A stretch of 52,559 nucleotides of DNA from Desulfolucanica intricata (GTDB taxonomy: Bacteria; Bacillota; Desulfotomaculia; Desulfotomaculales; Desulfofarciminaceae): positions 1 to 52,559 of the forward strand of contig NZ_BCWE01000023.1 of the NCBI RefSeq assembly GCF_001592105.1, in the 5' to 3' direction. Made by a program: the position numbers and the translations under genes. Shown here one piece after another: positions 1-8,110 of the stretch (positions are counted from its first letter, which is position 1; the number at the start of each line of letters is the position of its first letter). The notes under the pieces were generated by a model. That model was given only the letters and a program-made list of their open reading frames with translations. It had not been told where the DNA came from and did not search any database.

Positions 1-645
1 GGCAAGTGCAGCTTCTTTAAGGATTTTGTTGCCCAGCTTTAATACTATATCTTCGTTGGATAAGGCCAGAGCCGCACCGCAGCACTCGGTTTTACAGTTC
101 CAATCTACCGTTTGTGCTCCAATAAGCCTCATTAGGTTATCCATTATTTGAGGGTTTTCGGGGTCATCTATTTGTACTTCTTTAGGCCTGACCAATAAAC
201 ATCCATAGTATACTGCTGCTCTTAGATTTTTAAGTGATTTTGTAATTTTAGTTTTAATCTGGTCGGGTTTTAATTCGGATATTACCTCCAGTATAGACTT
301 GACATTTACACCGCCCTGATAGTATCTTCCTGTGATCTGGTTAATTTTTTCACAAAGTTTGGCGTCTTGTTTCATTTCCACATTGGCCACTGCTAAACGC
401 TGATAGCAGGCAGCACAGGAGGCTGTACAGTCTAAACCCATTTTTTCCACCAGGGCAAGATTACGGGCGGCCAGAGCTATACCCAGGAGGTGACTGACAC
501 TATGGCCCGGAGTTGAGCCGCAGCAGCTCCAATCCGGGATTTCAATCAGCTCAATCCCCAGGTTTTTTAAAACCACTCTGGTAGATAGGTCATATTCTTT
601 GGCACTGGTATGGTCGCAGCATCCCGGATAATAGGCATATTTCAT
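1..645 (-). CDS. hdrB: HdrB-like heterodisulfide reductase subunit B (partial, C-terminus beyond window)
   Basis: Reading the minus strand from the ATG at 645 gives a protein starting MKYAYYPGC that stays open to the window edge. It carries the CCG-domain cysteines of HdrB: GC near residue 9, a CCG near residue 41, CAAC near residue 77, then the second-domain GCLL and ECCG motifs. HdrB subunits hold two non-cubane iron-sulfur clusters and reduce disulfides or other thiol-linked acceptors. The start overlaps the stop of the upstream hdrC by one base, so the two are translationally coupled. It is the second hdrB of this locus (the other is at 6166-7047). The last residues are missing because the window ends. 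Confidence 0.9.
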   Translation of the reverse strand, partial: MKYAYYPGCCDHTSAKEYDLSTRVVLKNLGIELIEIPDWSCCGSTPGHSVSHLLGIALAARNLALVEKMGLDCTASCAACYQRLAVANVEMKQDAKLCEKINQITGRYYQGGVNVKSILEVISELKPDQIKTKITKSLKNLRAAVYYGCLLVRPKEVQIDDPENPQIMDNLMRLIGAQTVDWNCKTECCGAALALSNEDIVLKLGNKILKEAALA

Positions 646-1223
646 CAGGATATCTCCTCCAATTCTTTGGCCCTTTTAAAGATTAACGCTATTTCTTTAT
701 AATTTTCGTTTCGCATGGGAAGAAACCTGAGCTTACCTCTGGTAAACATAGCGAGGCCGGTATCGGCATCCTTAAGGTAATCTCTGTTTTTGACATTGTA
801 ATTAAGCATCATGCCCAATTCGTAAAGCTTTCCGTTATCCTTTACTGTATCCAAAAAACAGTCATAAAACAAAGCTATATTCTTTGCTCTTCCCTCTAAT
901 TGTACTCCTTCACGCTTGGCTAAGCCGCGCAGGCAGTCCATTACTTGAGCTAAATTTACATGGCAGGGGCACCTGGAAGTACAGGTTGAACAGTAGGCAC
1001 AAAGCCAAATAGACTGGCTTTTTAGTACTTCTTCCTTTAGACCTAGCTGAATCATTCGAATGATTCGATTAGGAGAATAATCCATGGCAAAGGCTGTGGG
1101 ACAACCTGCAGTACACTTGCCGCATTGATAGCACTGCTGTATCGGTTGGCCGCTTTCAGTACTTACGTATTCTATAAATTTAATGTTATTTTTAATATTA
1201 TTTGTCAGATTTATTGCAGACAT
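645..1223 (-). CDS. hdrC: HdrC-like heterodisulfide reductase subunit C
   Basis: This 192-residue protein has two [4Fe-4S] motifs of HdrC type: C31, C34, C37, C41 and C75, C78, C81, C85, each CxxCxxCxxxCP-like. HdrC relays electrons between HdrA and HdrB in the cytoplasm. A clear ribosome site (AAAGGGGAC) lies about 9 bases before the ATG. It is followed by hdrB with a one-base overlap. A 447-base gap and a strong hairpin separate it from the hdrA gene upstream, so it may be read partly from its own promoter. It is paralogous to the HdrC at 7044-7622. Confidence 0.92.
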   Translation of the reverse strand: MSAINLTNNIKNNIKFIEYVSTESGQPIQQCYQCGKCTAGCPTAFAMDYSPNRIIRMIQLGLKEEVLKSQSIWLCAYCSTCTSRCPCHVNLAQVMDCLRGLAKREGVQLEGRAKNIALFYDCFLDTVKDNGKLYELGMMLNYNVKNRDYLKDADTGLAMFTRGKLRFLPMRNENYKEIALIFKRAKELEEIS

Positions 1224-1629
1224 AGCGATGTCCCCTTTGGTATTGTATATTAAAATATGGTTTATATAATACTATAAATTCGCTGTTAATAGTATAAATA
1301 AATGAGATTCTGCTAGAATAATAAATTTCTATGTTTATATATAAAACCCTTTTGTCGAAATTTAATAACAATTTTTAAGCATGTATAGGTTTCCAAATAC
1401 AGCAAAAATCGTACCTAGTATTGTGGGATCCCGTCTTATTATAAGTATTTTATAAAAATGATTTAGTAAATAAAAAAACACGTTATAAAAATAATATATA
1501 ATTAAGAAAAATTTTTGTTCTATTATGTAACAGTTATGTAACAGTGTATCATGAAGGAGCAAATTTTAAGAAAGCTGCCATATGCGACTTTTGATTTAGT
1601 AAGTATAAATTTCTTTAGGACATAAATAA

Positions 1630-1663
1630 AAACAGGTGCACTGTTTTTACAGTGCACCTGTTT
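1630..1663 (-). terminator. Strong hairpin after the fused hdrA gene
   Basis: A perfect 14-bp stem (1630-1643 with 1650-1663) encloses a 6-base loop, only a few bases past the hdrA stop codon. In the minus direction it is followed by a moderately T-rich stretch, so it may terminate only partly or act as an mRNA-processing or stabilising hairpin before hdrC2-hdrB2. The rest of the gap (1224-1629) is very AT-rich; I see no further gene in it. Confidence 0.75.
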
Positions 1664-1670
1664 ATTAGGC

Positions 1671-4600
1671 TTAAACAGCAGCAGTATCCTCAATTTTATA
1701 AAACATACCTTCAACTTTGGCAATCAGTTGAGCATCTTTATAATGCTGCAGCTGAATAGCCTTGCCCGGGCATTCCCCGGCGCAGGTTCCACATCCTTGA
1801 CATTGAACTGTTTCAATTTGTGCTTTATGGCGCTCGTTAATTTTAGGAACTCCATACGGGCAGGCCCGTACACAAGTTAAACAAGCTGCACACTTATCTT
1901 CATCAACTACTGCTACTACACCACCCACCATTAAGTTTTCTTTGGACAGAATGGTGCAGGCCCGTGCTACAGCACCCTGTGCTTGGTAAATAGCCTCATC
2001 AACAAATTTCGGTGAGTGAGCGGCACCGCACAAGAAGATACCTTGGGACGGGAAATCAATTGGAGCTAACTTAGCGTGTGTTTCAACGAAGAAGCCATTT
2101 TCATTTAAAGTCAACTTCATCAGCTGAGCAATTCTCTCAATGCCTTCGTAAGCCTCTGCACCTGAAGCCAGAGCCAGGATATCGGGCTTTAAGTTGATAG
2201 TCATTTGAGATGCTGCATCCAAAACTTTTAGAGATAAACTGTTTCCGTCTGTACTTAAATTAATATGTTCTTTACTGTCGACTGGAATAAAGATAACACC
2301 TTTTTCCCGTGCCTCTTTATAATATTTTTCGTAATATCCATAGGTGCGCATATCACGGTAGAGTACAAATACCTGGGTGTCCGGATTAAGCTTCTTAATC
2401 TGCAGGGCGTTCTTTACAGATTGCCCGCAGCAGGTTCTACTGCAGTACTTCGGCCTGTCTTCATCAGGTGATGATACACACTGGATCATCACTACTTGCT
2501 TAGTATTCGGATCATATTTCTTCGTATTAAGCATTGCTTCTAATTGGATTCCGGTAACTACCTTGTCACTTTCACCGTACAAGAACTCTTGAGGAAGCTT
2601 TTCCTTAGCCCCGGTAGCAATAACAACAACACCGTGATTTAAATCTGTTCTACCGCTCGGCTGGCTGATAGTTGTTATGAAGTTACCCTGGTGGCCGTTG
2701 AAATCATAAACAGTTGCTTCATTGTATATTTCAATTAACGGGTTACTCTTAACTTTGGTTATAAGATCGTTAAGATATTCCTGCATGTTTTCACCGGATA
2801 AACTTGTATATATATTCCGTACAGTGCCGCCTAATTCTTTTTCTTTCTCAATTAAGTAACAGGGAAAGCCCTGCTCTGCAAAAGATAATGCAGCATTCAT
2901 ACCGGCAACACCGCCACCAACTACTAATGCCTTTTGTACTACGGCAGAGGGCTCTAAATACAGCGGTTCATGCAGTCTTACTTTTCCTATAGCACCTTTA
3001 ACCAGATCTATTGCTTTTAAGGTAGCACGTTCGGGGTTATCCCGGTGTACCCAGGAACACTGGTCACGAATGTTAGCCATTTCAAAGTAGAACTGGTTCA
3101 AGCCGCCTCCGCGCAATCCTTCTTGGAACAGCGGACGGTGAGTCCTAACCGTACAGGAAGCAACAATTATACGGTTTAGACCTTTTTCCTGAATGAGCTC
3201 CCGCATTTGCTTAATGGTATCTTCTGAACATGTATACAGGTAATCCTGACAATGAACAACTCCAGGCATATGCTTAACATTTTCTACAACTTTCTTAACA
3301 TCTACTACGCCGGCAATATTAATACCGCAGTGACAGACAAATACACCTATACGCGGTTCTTGTCCGAGTACATCGATTTCATCCGGATAAAGCTTGGGAA
3401 TCATCATAGTTCCCCTGCTGTCGGCCAAAAAGGCACCGGCATTACCGGCTGCGGCACTGGCGTTCATTACGGTTTCCGGGATATCCCGCGGTCCCTGGAA
3501 GGCACCTGCTACAAAGATACCGTCACGGGTTGTTTTAGTCGGGTTAAATTTATCAGTTTTAGCAAAACCGTATTCGTTTAGTTCAAAGCCAAGGGTTTTA
3601 GAAAGCAATTCCGCTTCCTTAGGTGGCCGTACTCCTACTGACAGGACTACCAATTCAAACTCTTCTTCCTGCAGTTTACCGTCGGCCATATACTGGATAA
3701 ATAAGTTTTTAGTCTTAGGATCTTCTTTAACCTTGGAAATCATACTGCGTACATAGCGCACACCGTTCTCTTTGGCCGAGTTAACATAATTATCAAAGTT
3801 TTTACCGAAAGAACGTATATCCAGATAGAAAATAGTCGGCTGAATACGCTTATCATGCTCTTTGGCGATGATAGCTTCCTTGGTTGCGTACATACAGCAG
3901 ATGGAGGAACAGTATTCGGATGCATTATTGCAATCCCTGGAACCCACGCACTGGATCCACGCTATTTTAACAGGATCTTTATGATCTGAGGGACGGCAAA
4001 TGTGACCCTCGGTCGGCCCGGTGGCACTTAGGAAACGCTCAAATTCTAAGCTGGTAATTACGTTTTCATAAACACCGTAGCCGTATTCACCTTTGAGTTT
4101 GGCATCGTATAAATCAAAACCGGGTACAAGTACAATTGAACCTACGTTTAAATCTACAATTTCTTCCTGTTGAGTATGATCGATAATCTTTTTCTTACAG
4201 GCTTCAACACATTGGAAACATTCGCAGCAGCCGCCGCAGTTCATACAGCGCTCTGCCTCAGCTACAGCCATTTCCTCTGTAAAGCATGATTCTACTTCAT
4301 TAAAATTAGTTTTTCTTTCATCTGCAGGCAGAATAGGTGCTACCTGACGTTCCATAACCGGCATATCTTCCGGTATTACGAACGGATCCTCGGACGGAGG
4401 AGTATATTGATAAAATTCAAATTTAAAATCTTCTTGTTTGCCGCCTTCTAAGAAATGTTCGATAGCGGCAGCGGCCCGGTTACCGGCTCCGATAGCTTGA
4501 ACAGCTGTTGCAGGCCCGGAAACGACGTCACCACAGGCAAATACTCCGGGGATAGGAGTAGCCAAACTGTTTTCATCGGCAATAATTCGGTTCCGCGGTC

Positions 4601-6119
4601 CCTTAACACTGTCATTATTAATACAGGACAGGTCAGCAGTTTGACCGATAGCTAGAAGAATGGTGTCTGCTGTTACTTCCTTTTCGGAACCGGAAACATA
4701 CTGTGGATTAAAACGTCCATCAGCATCAAATACAGATGCTACATCCAAGGATTCAAAGCCGGTTACCTTGCCGCCTGTGCCGATAATTTTCTTAATTCCC
4801 TTGGAGTTATTGATGATAATACCTTCTTCTTTAGCCTCATGTACTTCTTGAGGCCACGCCGGCATCTCATTTGCGTTTTCCAGACAGTATATCTGAACTT
4901 CACTGCCTTTACCAAGGCGTAAAGCTGTTCGTGCAACGTCCATAGCTACGTTGCCGCCACCGATAACGGCAATGCGTTTACCCAAGGTGACATTTTCGCC
5001 AAGGGCAACTTTGCGCAAGAAGTCTACGCCGTTCATAACACCGTTATTGTCAAGACCTTCTATCGGTAGGTTAACACCTTTTTGGCAGCCTATGGCCAGG
5101 AGCACGGCTTGATAGCCCTGTTCTTTCAAACTGTCAATGGTAAAGTCTCGTCCAAGGGCCTGGTTATACTTAATCTCAACACCCATCTTTTGGATGCGGT
5201 TAATTTCAGCCTCTACAATATCTTTCTTTAAGCGATATTCGGGAATACCAACCCGCAGCATACCGCCGCCAACCGGCAGGGCTTCAAAAACAGTAACTTG
5301 ATAACCTTTAAGAGCCAAGTAGTTAGCAGCAGATAAACCACCCGGGCCGGCACCGACGATGGCTACTTTTTTATCTTTCTTTTCAGTAATCTTGGGAGCA
5401 GGGTTTTCTCCCAGCAGCATTCTGTCAGCAATAAAGCGTTTAATATCTTTAATCGCGATAGGCTGGTCTACTTTACCTCTGTTGCAAGCTTCCTCACAGG
5501 GGTGAGTACAAATCCGGCCGCAGATGGAGGCCAGGGGGTTATTCTTGTGTACCAGCTCTAAGGCTTCATCAAATTTTCTTACTTTAGTTAACTGAACATA
5601 ACCTTGTACGTTAACTCCCGCCGGACAGGCCTGGCGGCAGGGAGGAGTCCCTTTTTTATCAATTAAGAATTTATTTGGAACGGCCTGAGGGAATAATTTG
5701 TAAGTGGCTTTACGTGTTCCCATCTCCTGGTTGTATTTGTTTGGTAATTCAACCGGACATACCTGCTCGCAATCACCACAGGCGGTACATTCCTGAACAT
5801 CAATATAGCGCGGAGTCTTCTTAACCTTGGCTACAAAGTTACCTGCTTCCCCTTCTAAACCAACAATTTTTGAAACGGTGTGTATTTTAATGTTGGGGTG
5901 GGATTGAGTTTCGTTCATTTTGGGGCCCAACAAGCACATAGCACACTCGTTAGTAGGGAATGTTTTGTCAAGCTGGCTCATTTTTCCACCGATTGAAGGG
6001 CTATCGGTAACCAGGTGGACAAGATAGCCTGCGTTTGCTAAATCCTGGGCAGATTGCATACCTGCAATACCGGAACCAAGGACTAGAACCGCGCCTGTTG
6101 TTTTGCGATCATTTTTCAC
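1671..6119 (-). CDS. hdrA: Fused HdrA-(NfnB/GltD)-HdrA flavoprotein, 1482 aa
   Basis: Module 1 (residues 1-960 roughly) is an HdrA FAD domain (GSGIAG at 15-20; C59, C62; ferredoxin-type C111, C114, C117, C121). A whole NfnB/GltD-like NAD(P)H:acceptor module is inserted in it: CRQACPAG near 161, CxxxCxxxCxxxC at 200-212, first dinucleotide fold GAGPGG at 256, second GGGNVA near 388. A cysteine-rich patch (CMNCGGCCECFQC) lies near 640. Module 2 starts with the classic HdrA VCHCG motif (near 985), a second FAD fold (GGGVAG near 1130) and two C-terminal [4Fe-4S] motifs (about 1409-1448). HdrA proteins are the flavin electron-bifurcating or confurcating centres of Hdr complexes, and the NfnB-like part suggests a pyridine-nucleotide site. 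The gene lies between two hdrBC pairs. Ordinary HdrA is about 650 aa, so this is a double-size fusion. Partner and direction of electron flow are inference. Confidence 0.93.
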   Translation of the reverse strand: MKNDRKTTGAVLVLGSGIAGMQSAQDLANAGYLVHLVTDSPSIGGKMSQLDKTFPTNECAMCLLGPKMNETQSHPNIKIHTVSKIVGLEGEAGNFVAKVKKTPRYIDVQECTACGDCEQVCPVELPNKYNQEMGTRKATYKLFPQAVPNKFLIDKKGTPPCRQACPAGVNVQGYVQLTKVRKFDEALELVHKNNPLASICGRICTHPCEEACNRGKVDQPIAIKDIKRFIADRMLLGENPAPKITEKKDKKVAIVGAGPGGLSAANYLALKGYQVTVFEALPVGGGMLRVGIPEYRLKKDIVEAEINRIQKMGVEIKYNQALGRDFTIDSLKEQGYQAVLLAIGCQKGVNLPIEGLDNNGVMNGVDFLRKVALGENVTLGKRIAVIGGGNVAMDVARTALRLGKGSEVQIYCLENANEMPAWPQEVHEAKEEGIIINNSKGIKKIIGTGGKVTGFESLDVASVFDADGRFNPQYVSGSEKEVTADTILLAIGQTADLSCINNDSVKGPRNRIIADENSLATPIPGVFACGDVVSGPATAVQAIGAGNRAAAAIEHFLEGGKQEDFKFEFYQYTPPSEDPFVIPEDMPVMERQVAPILPADERKTNFNEVESCFTEEMAVAEAERCMNCGGCCECFQCVEACKKKIIDHTQQEEIVDLNVGSIVLVPGFDLYDAKLKGEYGYGVYENVITSLEFERFLSATGPTEGHICRPSDHKDPVKIAWIQCVGSRDCNNASEYCSSICCMYATKEAIIAKEHDKRIQPTIFYLDIRSFGKNFDNYVNSAKENGVRYVRSMISKVKEDPKTKNLFIQYMADGKLQEEEFELVVLSVGVRPPKEAELLSKTLGFELNEYGFAKTDKFNPTKTTRDGIFVAGAFQGPRDIPETVMNASAAAGNAGAFLADSRGTMMIPKLYPDEIDVLGQEPRIGVFVCHCGINIAGVVDVKKVVENVKHMPGVVHCQDYLYTCSEDTIKQMRELIQEKGLNRIIVASCTVRTHRPLFQEGLRGGGLNQFYFEMANIRDQCSWVHRDNPERATLKAIDLVKGAIGKVRLHEPLYLEPSAVVQKALVVGGGVAGMNAALSFAEQGFPCYLIEKEKELGGTVRNIYTSLSGENMQEYLNDLITKVKSNPLIEIYNEATVYDFNGHQGNFITTISQPSGRTDLNHGVVVIATGAKEKLPQEFLYGESDKVVTGIQLEAMLNTKKYDPNTKQVVMIQCVSSPDEDRPKYCSRTCCGQSVKNALQIKKLNPDTQVFVLYRDMRTYGYYEKYYKEAREKGVIFIPVDSKEHINLSTDGNSLSLKVLDAASQMTINLKPDILALASGAEAYEGIERIAQLMKLTLNENGFFVETHAKLAPIDFPSQGIFLCGAAHSPKFVDEAIYQAQGAVARACTILSKENLMVGGVVAVVDEDKCAACLTCVRACPYGVPKINERHKAQIETVQCQGCGTCAGECPGKAIQLQHYKDAQLIAKVEGMFYKIEDTAAV

Positions 6120-6165
6120 GCTATCTCACTACCTTTATTCGAAATTTTTTAACGTAAACTGTGTT

Positions 6166-7047
6166 TTAAAATAAATTAGCCGATTGTAATACAGGAACGG
6201 GATTTATAAGGTGTTTCTTTAACCAGCTGGGGGTTTCTTCAAGACCCATGGCTAGTCCCAGAAGTTCGGTAAAATAAAGCACCGGCATTGGATTTTCTAT
6301 AATTTTTTCTTCTACGGCTTTATTTTGTCTGGTATCCAGGTTTGTTAGGCATAAAGGACATGCGCTTGCAATTACATCAGCACCGGATGCCTTGGCTGAG
6401 GAAATTATATTCTTTACTAGTTCTAAAACGATGTTAGTTTGAGAAATGGAAAAGCTACCGCCGCAGCATTCTGTTTTAGCTGACCATTTAACTGGTTCGG
6501 CTCCAATCAGAGACATAAGCTTATCCATTTTTTTCGGCTGCTCGGGATCGTCAATGGCAACCATTTTTGCCGGGCGAAGTAATAAACATCCGTAATACGA
6601 AGCAACTTTCAAACCTTTTAGCGGTTTGACAATAGATTTTTTAATGTTGTTTAGTATTTCTTCTTGATACAGCACTTCCAGTGAGTGCCTTACATTAATT
6701 GAAGCTTCATAATTTTTACCAATAGCCCAGAGTAATTGGTCATTAAGATCTTTTACATACTCTTCCCCGGCTTTGACTTTATAATCAGTTACCTTTGCAT
6801 TGTTATAGCAGGCCGCACAGGGAATAACAATATCGTTCTTCAAACTTTCAGCAATTGCCAAATTGCGCAAGTTTAGAGCAGCATTAAGATTTTCATCTGT
6901 AGCGTGTGCCGATGTTGCTCCACAGCAATTCCAATCGGGTACTTCCTCTAAGGTCAGCCCGAGGCTATTAAAAACTGCCTTAGTGGAAAGGTCATACTCT
7001 ACTGCTGTTGCGTGCAGAGAACATCCCGGATAGTAGCTGAATTTCAT
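6166..7047 (-). CDS. hdrB: HdrB-like heterodisulfide reductase subunit B
   Basis: This 293-residue protein has two intact CCG domains. The first has C9, C41-C42, C77 and C80; the second has a GC near 154, CCGG near 195 and CPLC near 235. These ligate the pair of non-cubane [4Fe-4S] clusters typical of HdrB. It overlaps hdrC by four bases (ATGA type) and is followed 46 bases later by the fused hdrA, giving the order C-B-A. In known Hdr complexes this subunit is the site where the disulfide or alternative terminal acceptor is reduced; the acceptor here cannot be read from sequence. Confidence 0.93.
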   Translation of the reverse strand: MKFSYYPGCSLHATAVEYDLSTKAVFNSLGLTLEEVPDWNCCGATSAHATDENLNAALNLRNLAIAESLKNDIVIPCAACYNNAKVTDYKVKAGEEYVKDLNDQLLWAIGKNYEASINVRHSLEVLYQEEILNNIKKSIVKPLKGLKVASYYGCLLLRPAKMVAIDDPEQPKKMDKLMSLIGAEPVKWSAKTECCGGSFSISQTNIVLELVKNIISSAKASGADVIASACPLCLTNLDTRQNKAVEEKIIENPMPVLYFTELLGLAMGLEETPSWLKKHLINPVPVLQSANLF

Positions 7048-7622
7048 ACGCGCTTCTCCTTTGCGATTTCAAATATTTTTTTAATTTGCTTGGTGCCTCG
7101 TATTTTTTCCGGTAAAATTTTCATTTTGCCCCGCTTAAACATTTCTAAACCCATTTCCATATCATCGGTATAGGTTTTAGTTTTATGCTTATATAATCCA
7201 ATCATTCCCAGTTCATGAGTGCGGCCAAGCAGCTTAACAGTGGCCAGGAATGATGAGTGGAAAGCATTTACCCTGTTATCCGGTTTAACTCTACCTTCTT
7301 GAATAGCAATAGCTTTAAGGGTATCCATAATAGCAGATGAATCAATGTCATTGGGACAGCGGTTTTTACAGGTTTTACATGAAGTGCATACCCAGTAGCT
7401 ATTACTGCTTAATAATCTCTCACGATCACCTAATTGTATTAGTCTGACGATTTCATTAGTCTTAAGATCCATTGCAAAATTAGCCGGACAACCGGCACTG
7501 CATTTTTTGCACTGGAAACAGCGGTTAATATTCTGGTGTGTCAATCCCTGGATTTCTTGCAAGAGGGACCCCGAAGGAGAGAATTCAATGTTCGGGCCCG
7601 GACTGCAGATTTCATTTTCCAT
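7044..7622 (-). CDS. hdrC: HdrC-like heterodisulfide reductase subunit C
   Basis: First gene of the left Hdr operon. Two [4Fe-4S] motifs are visible near residues 35-45 and 79-89, followed by the helical C-terminus typical of HdrC. I chose the ATG at 7622 rather than the TTG one codon upstream because it is better spaced from the GGGAGGGAG ribosome site. The gene overlaps hdrB by four bases. A good vegetative promoter lies about 75 bases upstream. It is paralogous to the hdrC at 645-1223, so the locus supplies two HdrBC pairs for one double HdrA. Confidence 0.92.
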   Translation of the reverse strand: MENEICSPGPNIEFSPSGSLLQEIQGLTHQNINRCFQCKKCSAGCPANFAMDLKTNEIVRLIQLGDRERLLSSNSYWVCTSCKTCKNRCPNDIDSSAIMDTLKAIAIQEGRVKPDNRVNAFHSSFLATVKLLGRTHELGMIGLYKHKTKTYTDDMEMGLEMFKRGKMKILPEKIRGTKQIKKIFEIAKEKRV

Positions 7623-7694
7623 CAAAGTTTACTCCCTCCCAGTCCAAATATATTGGCTTTAACATTACTTCTGAACAAGGAAACACCTATAGTG

Positions 7695-7723
7695 ATTATC
7701 ACTCCTTTCAGTATTTTTGTCAA
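7695..7723 (-). promoter_or_regulatory. Predicted vegetative promoter of the left hdr operon
   Basis: On the minus strand TTGACA (7718-7723) is followed after exactly 17 bases by GATAAT (7695-7700), five of six matches to the -10 consensus. Transcription would start about 65 bases before hdrC. No operator palindrome like the one in the second hdr locus is visible here. Confidence 0.7.
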
Positions 7724-7927
7724 AGGTATTAAAAACAAAAGCCAATAATAAAAAAAATTATTTTAAAGAGAATACCATGACTAAAGATCTGTTATAAAAT
7801 TTTAAAAAATTCTGCGTATTCAAATTTCATATTGTAATCCTCTTTTAAACCTTTTATTTTCTATATTCAAAGTTAAAATTCCTCTAAAATTGCGAAAGTT
7901 TTTAATACTTTAACTAGAAATAAAATT

Positions 7928-7948
7928 GGACAAGCCTTTGGCCTGTCC
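7928..7948 (-). terminator. Probable terminator downstream of the DinG-type gene
   Basis: In the minus direction a 9-bp stem (one G-U pair) with an AAA loop is followed by a T-rich tract. It lies about 160 bases after the helicase stop codon and before the hdr promoter. The rest of 7724-8110 is AT-rich without a convincing ORF. Confidence 0.55.
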
Positions 7949-8110
7949 CAAACTGTTACTTCCACAATTTCATTAAAAAATTTCTTAAAAATGATGGCAA
8001 TTTTACAAAGTATACCTTCATGTTTATGACCACTCCTTTATTATATTTCTAGTCAATATAGCATATTTAAAGTGATTGTTAAATGTGCACTTTGGGAAAA
8101 CATACCTAAA

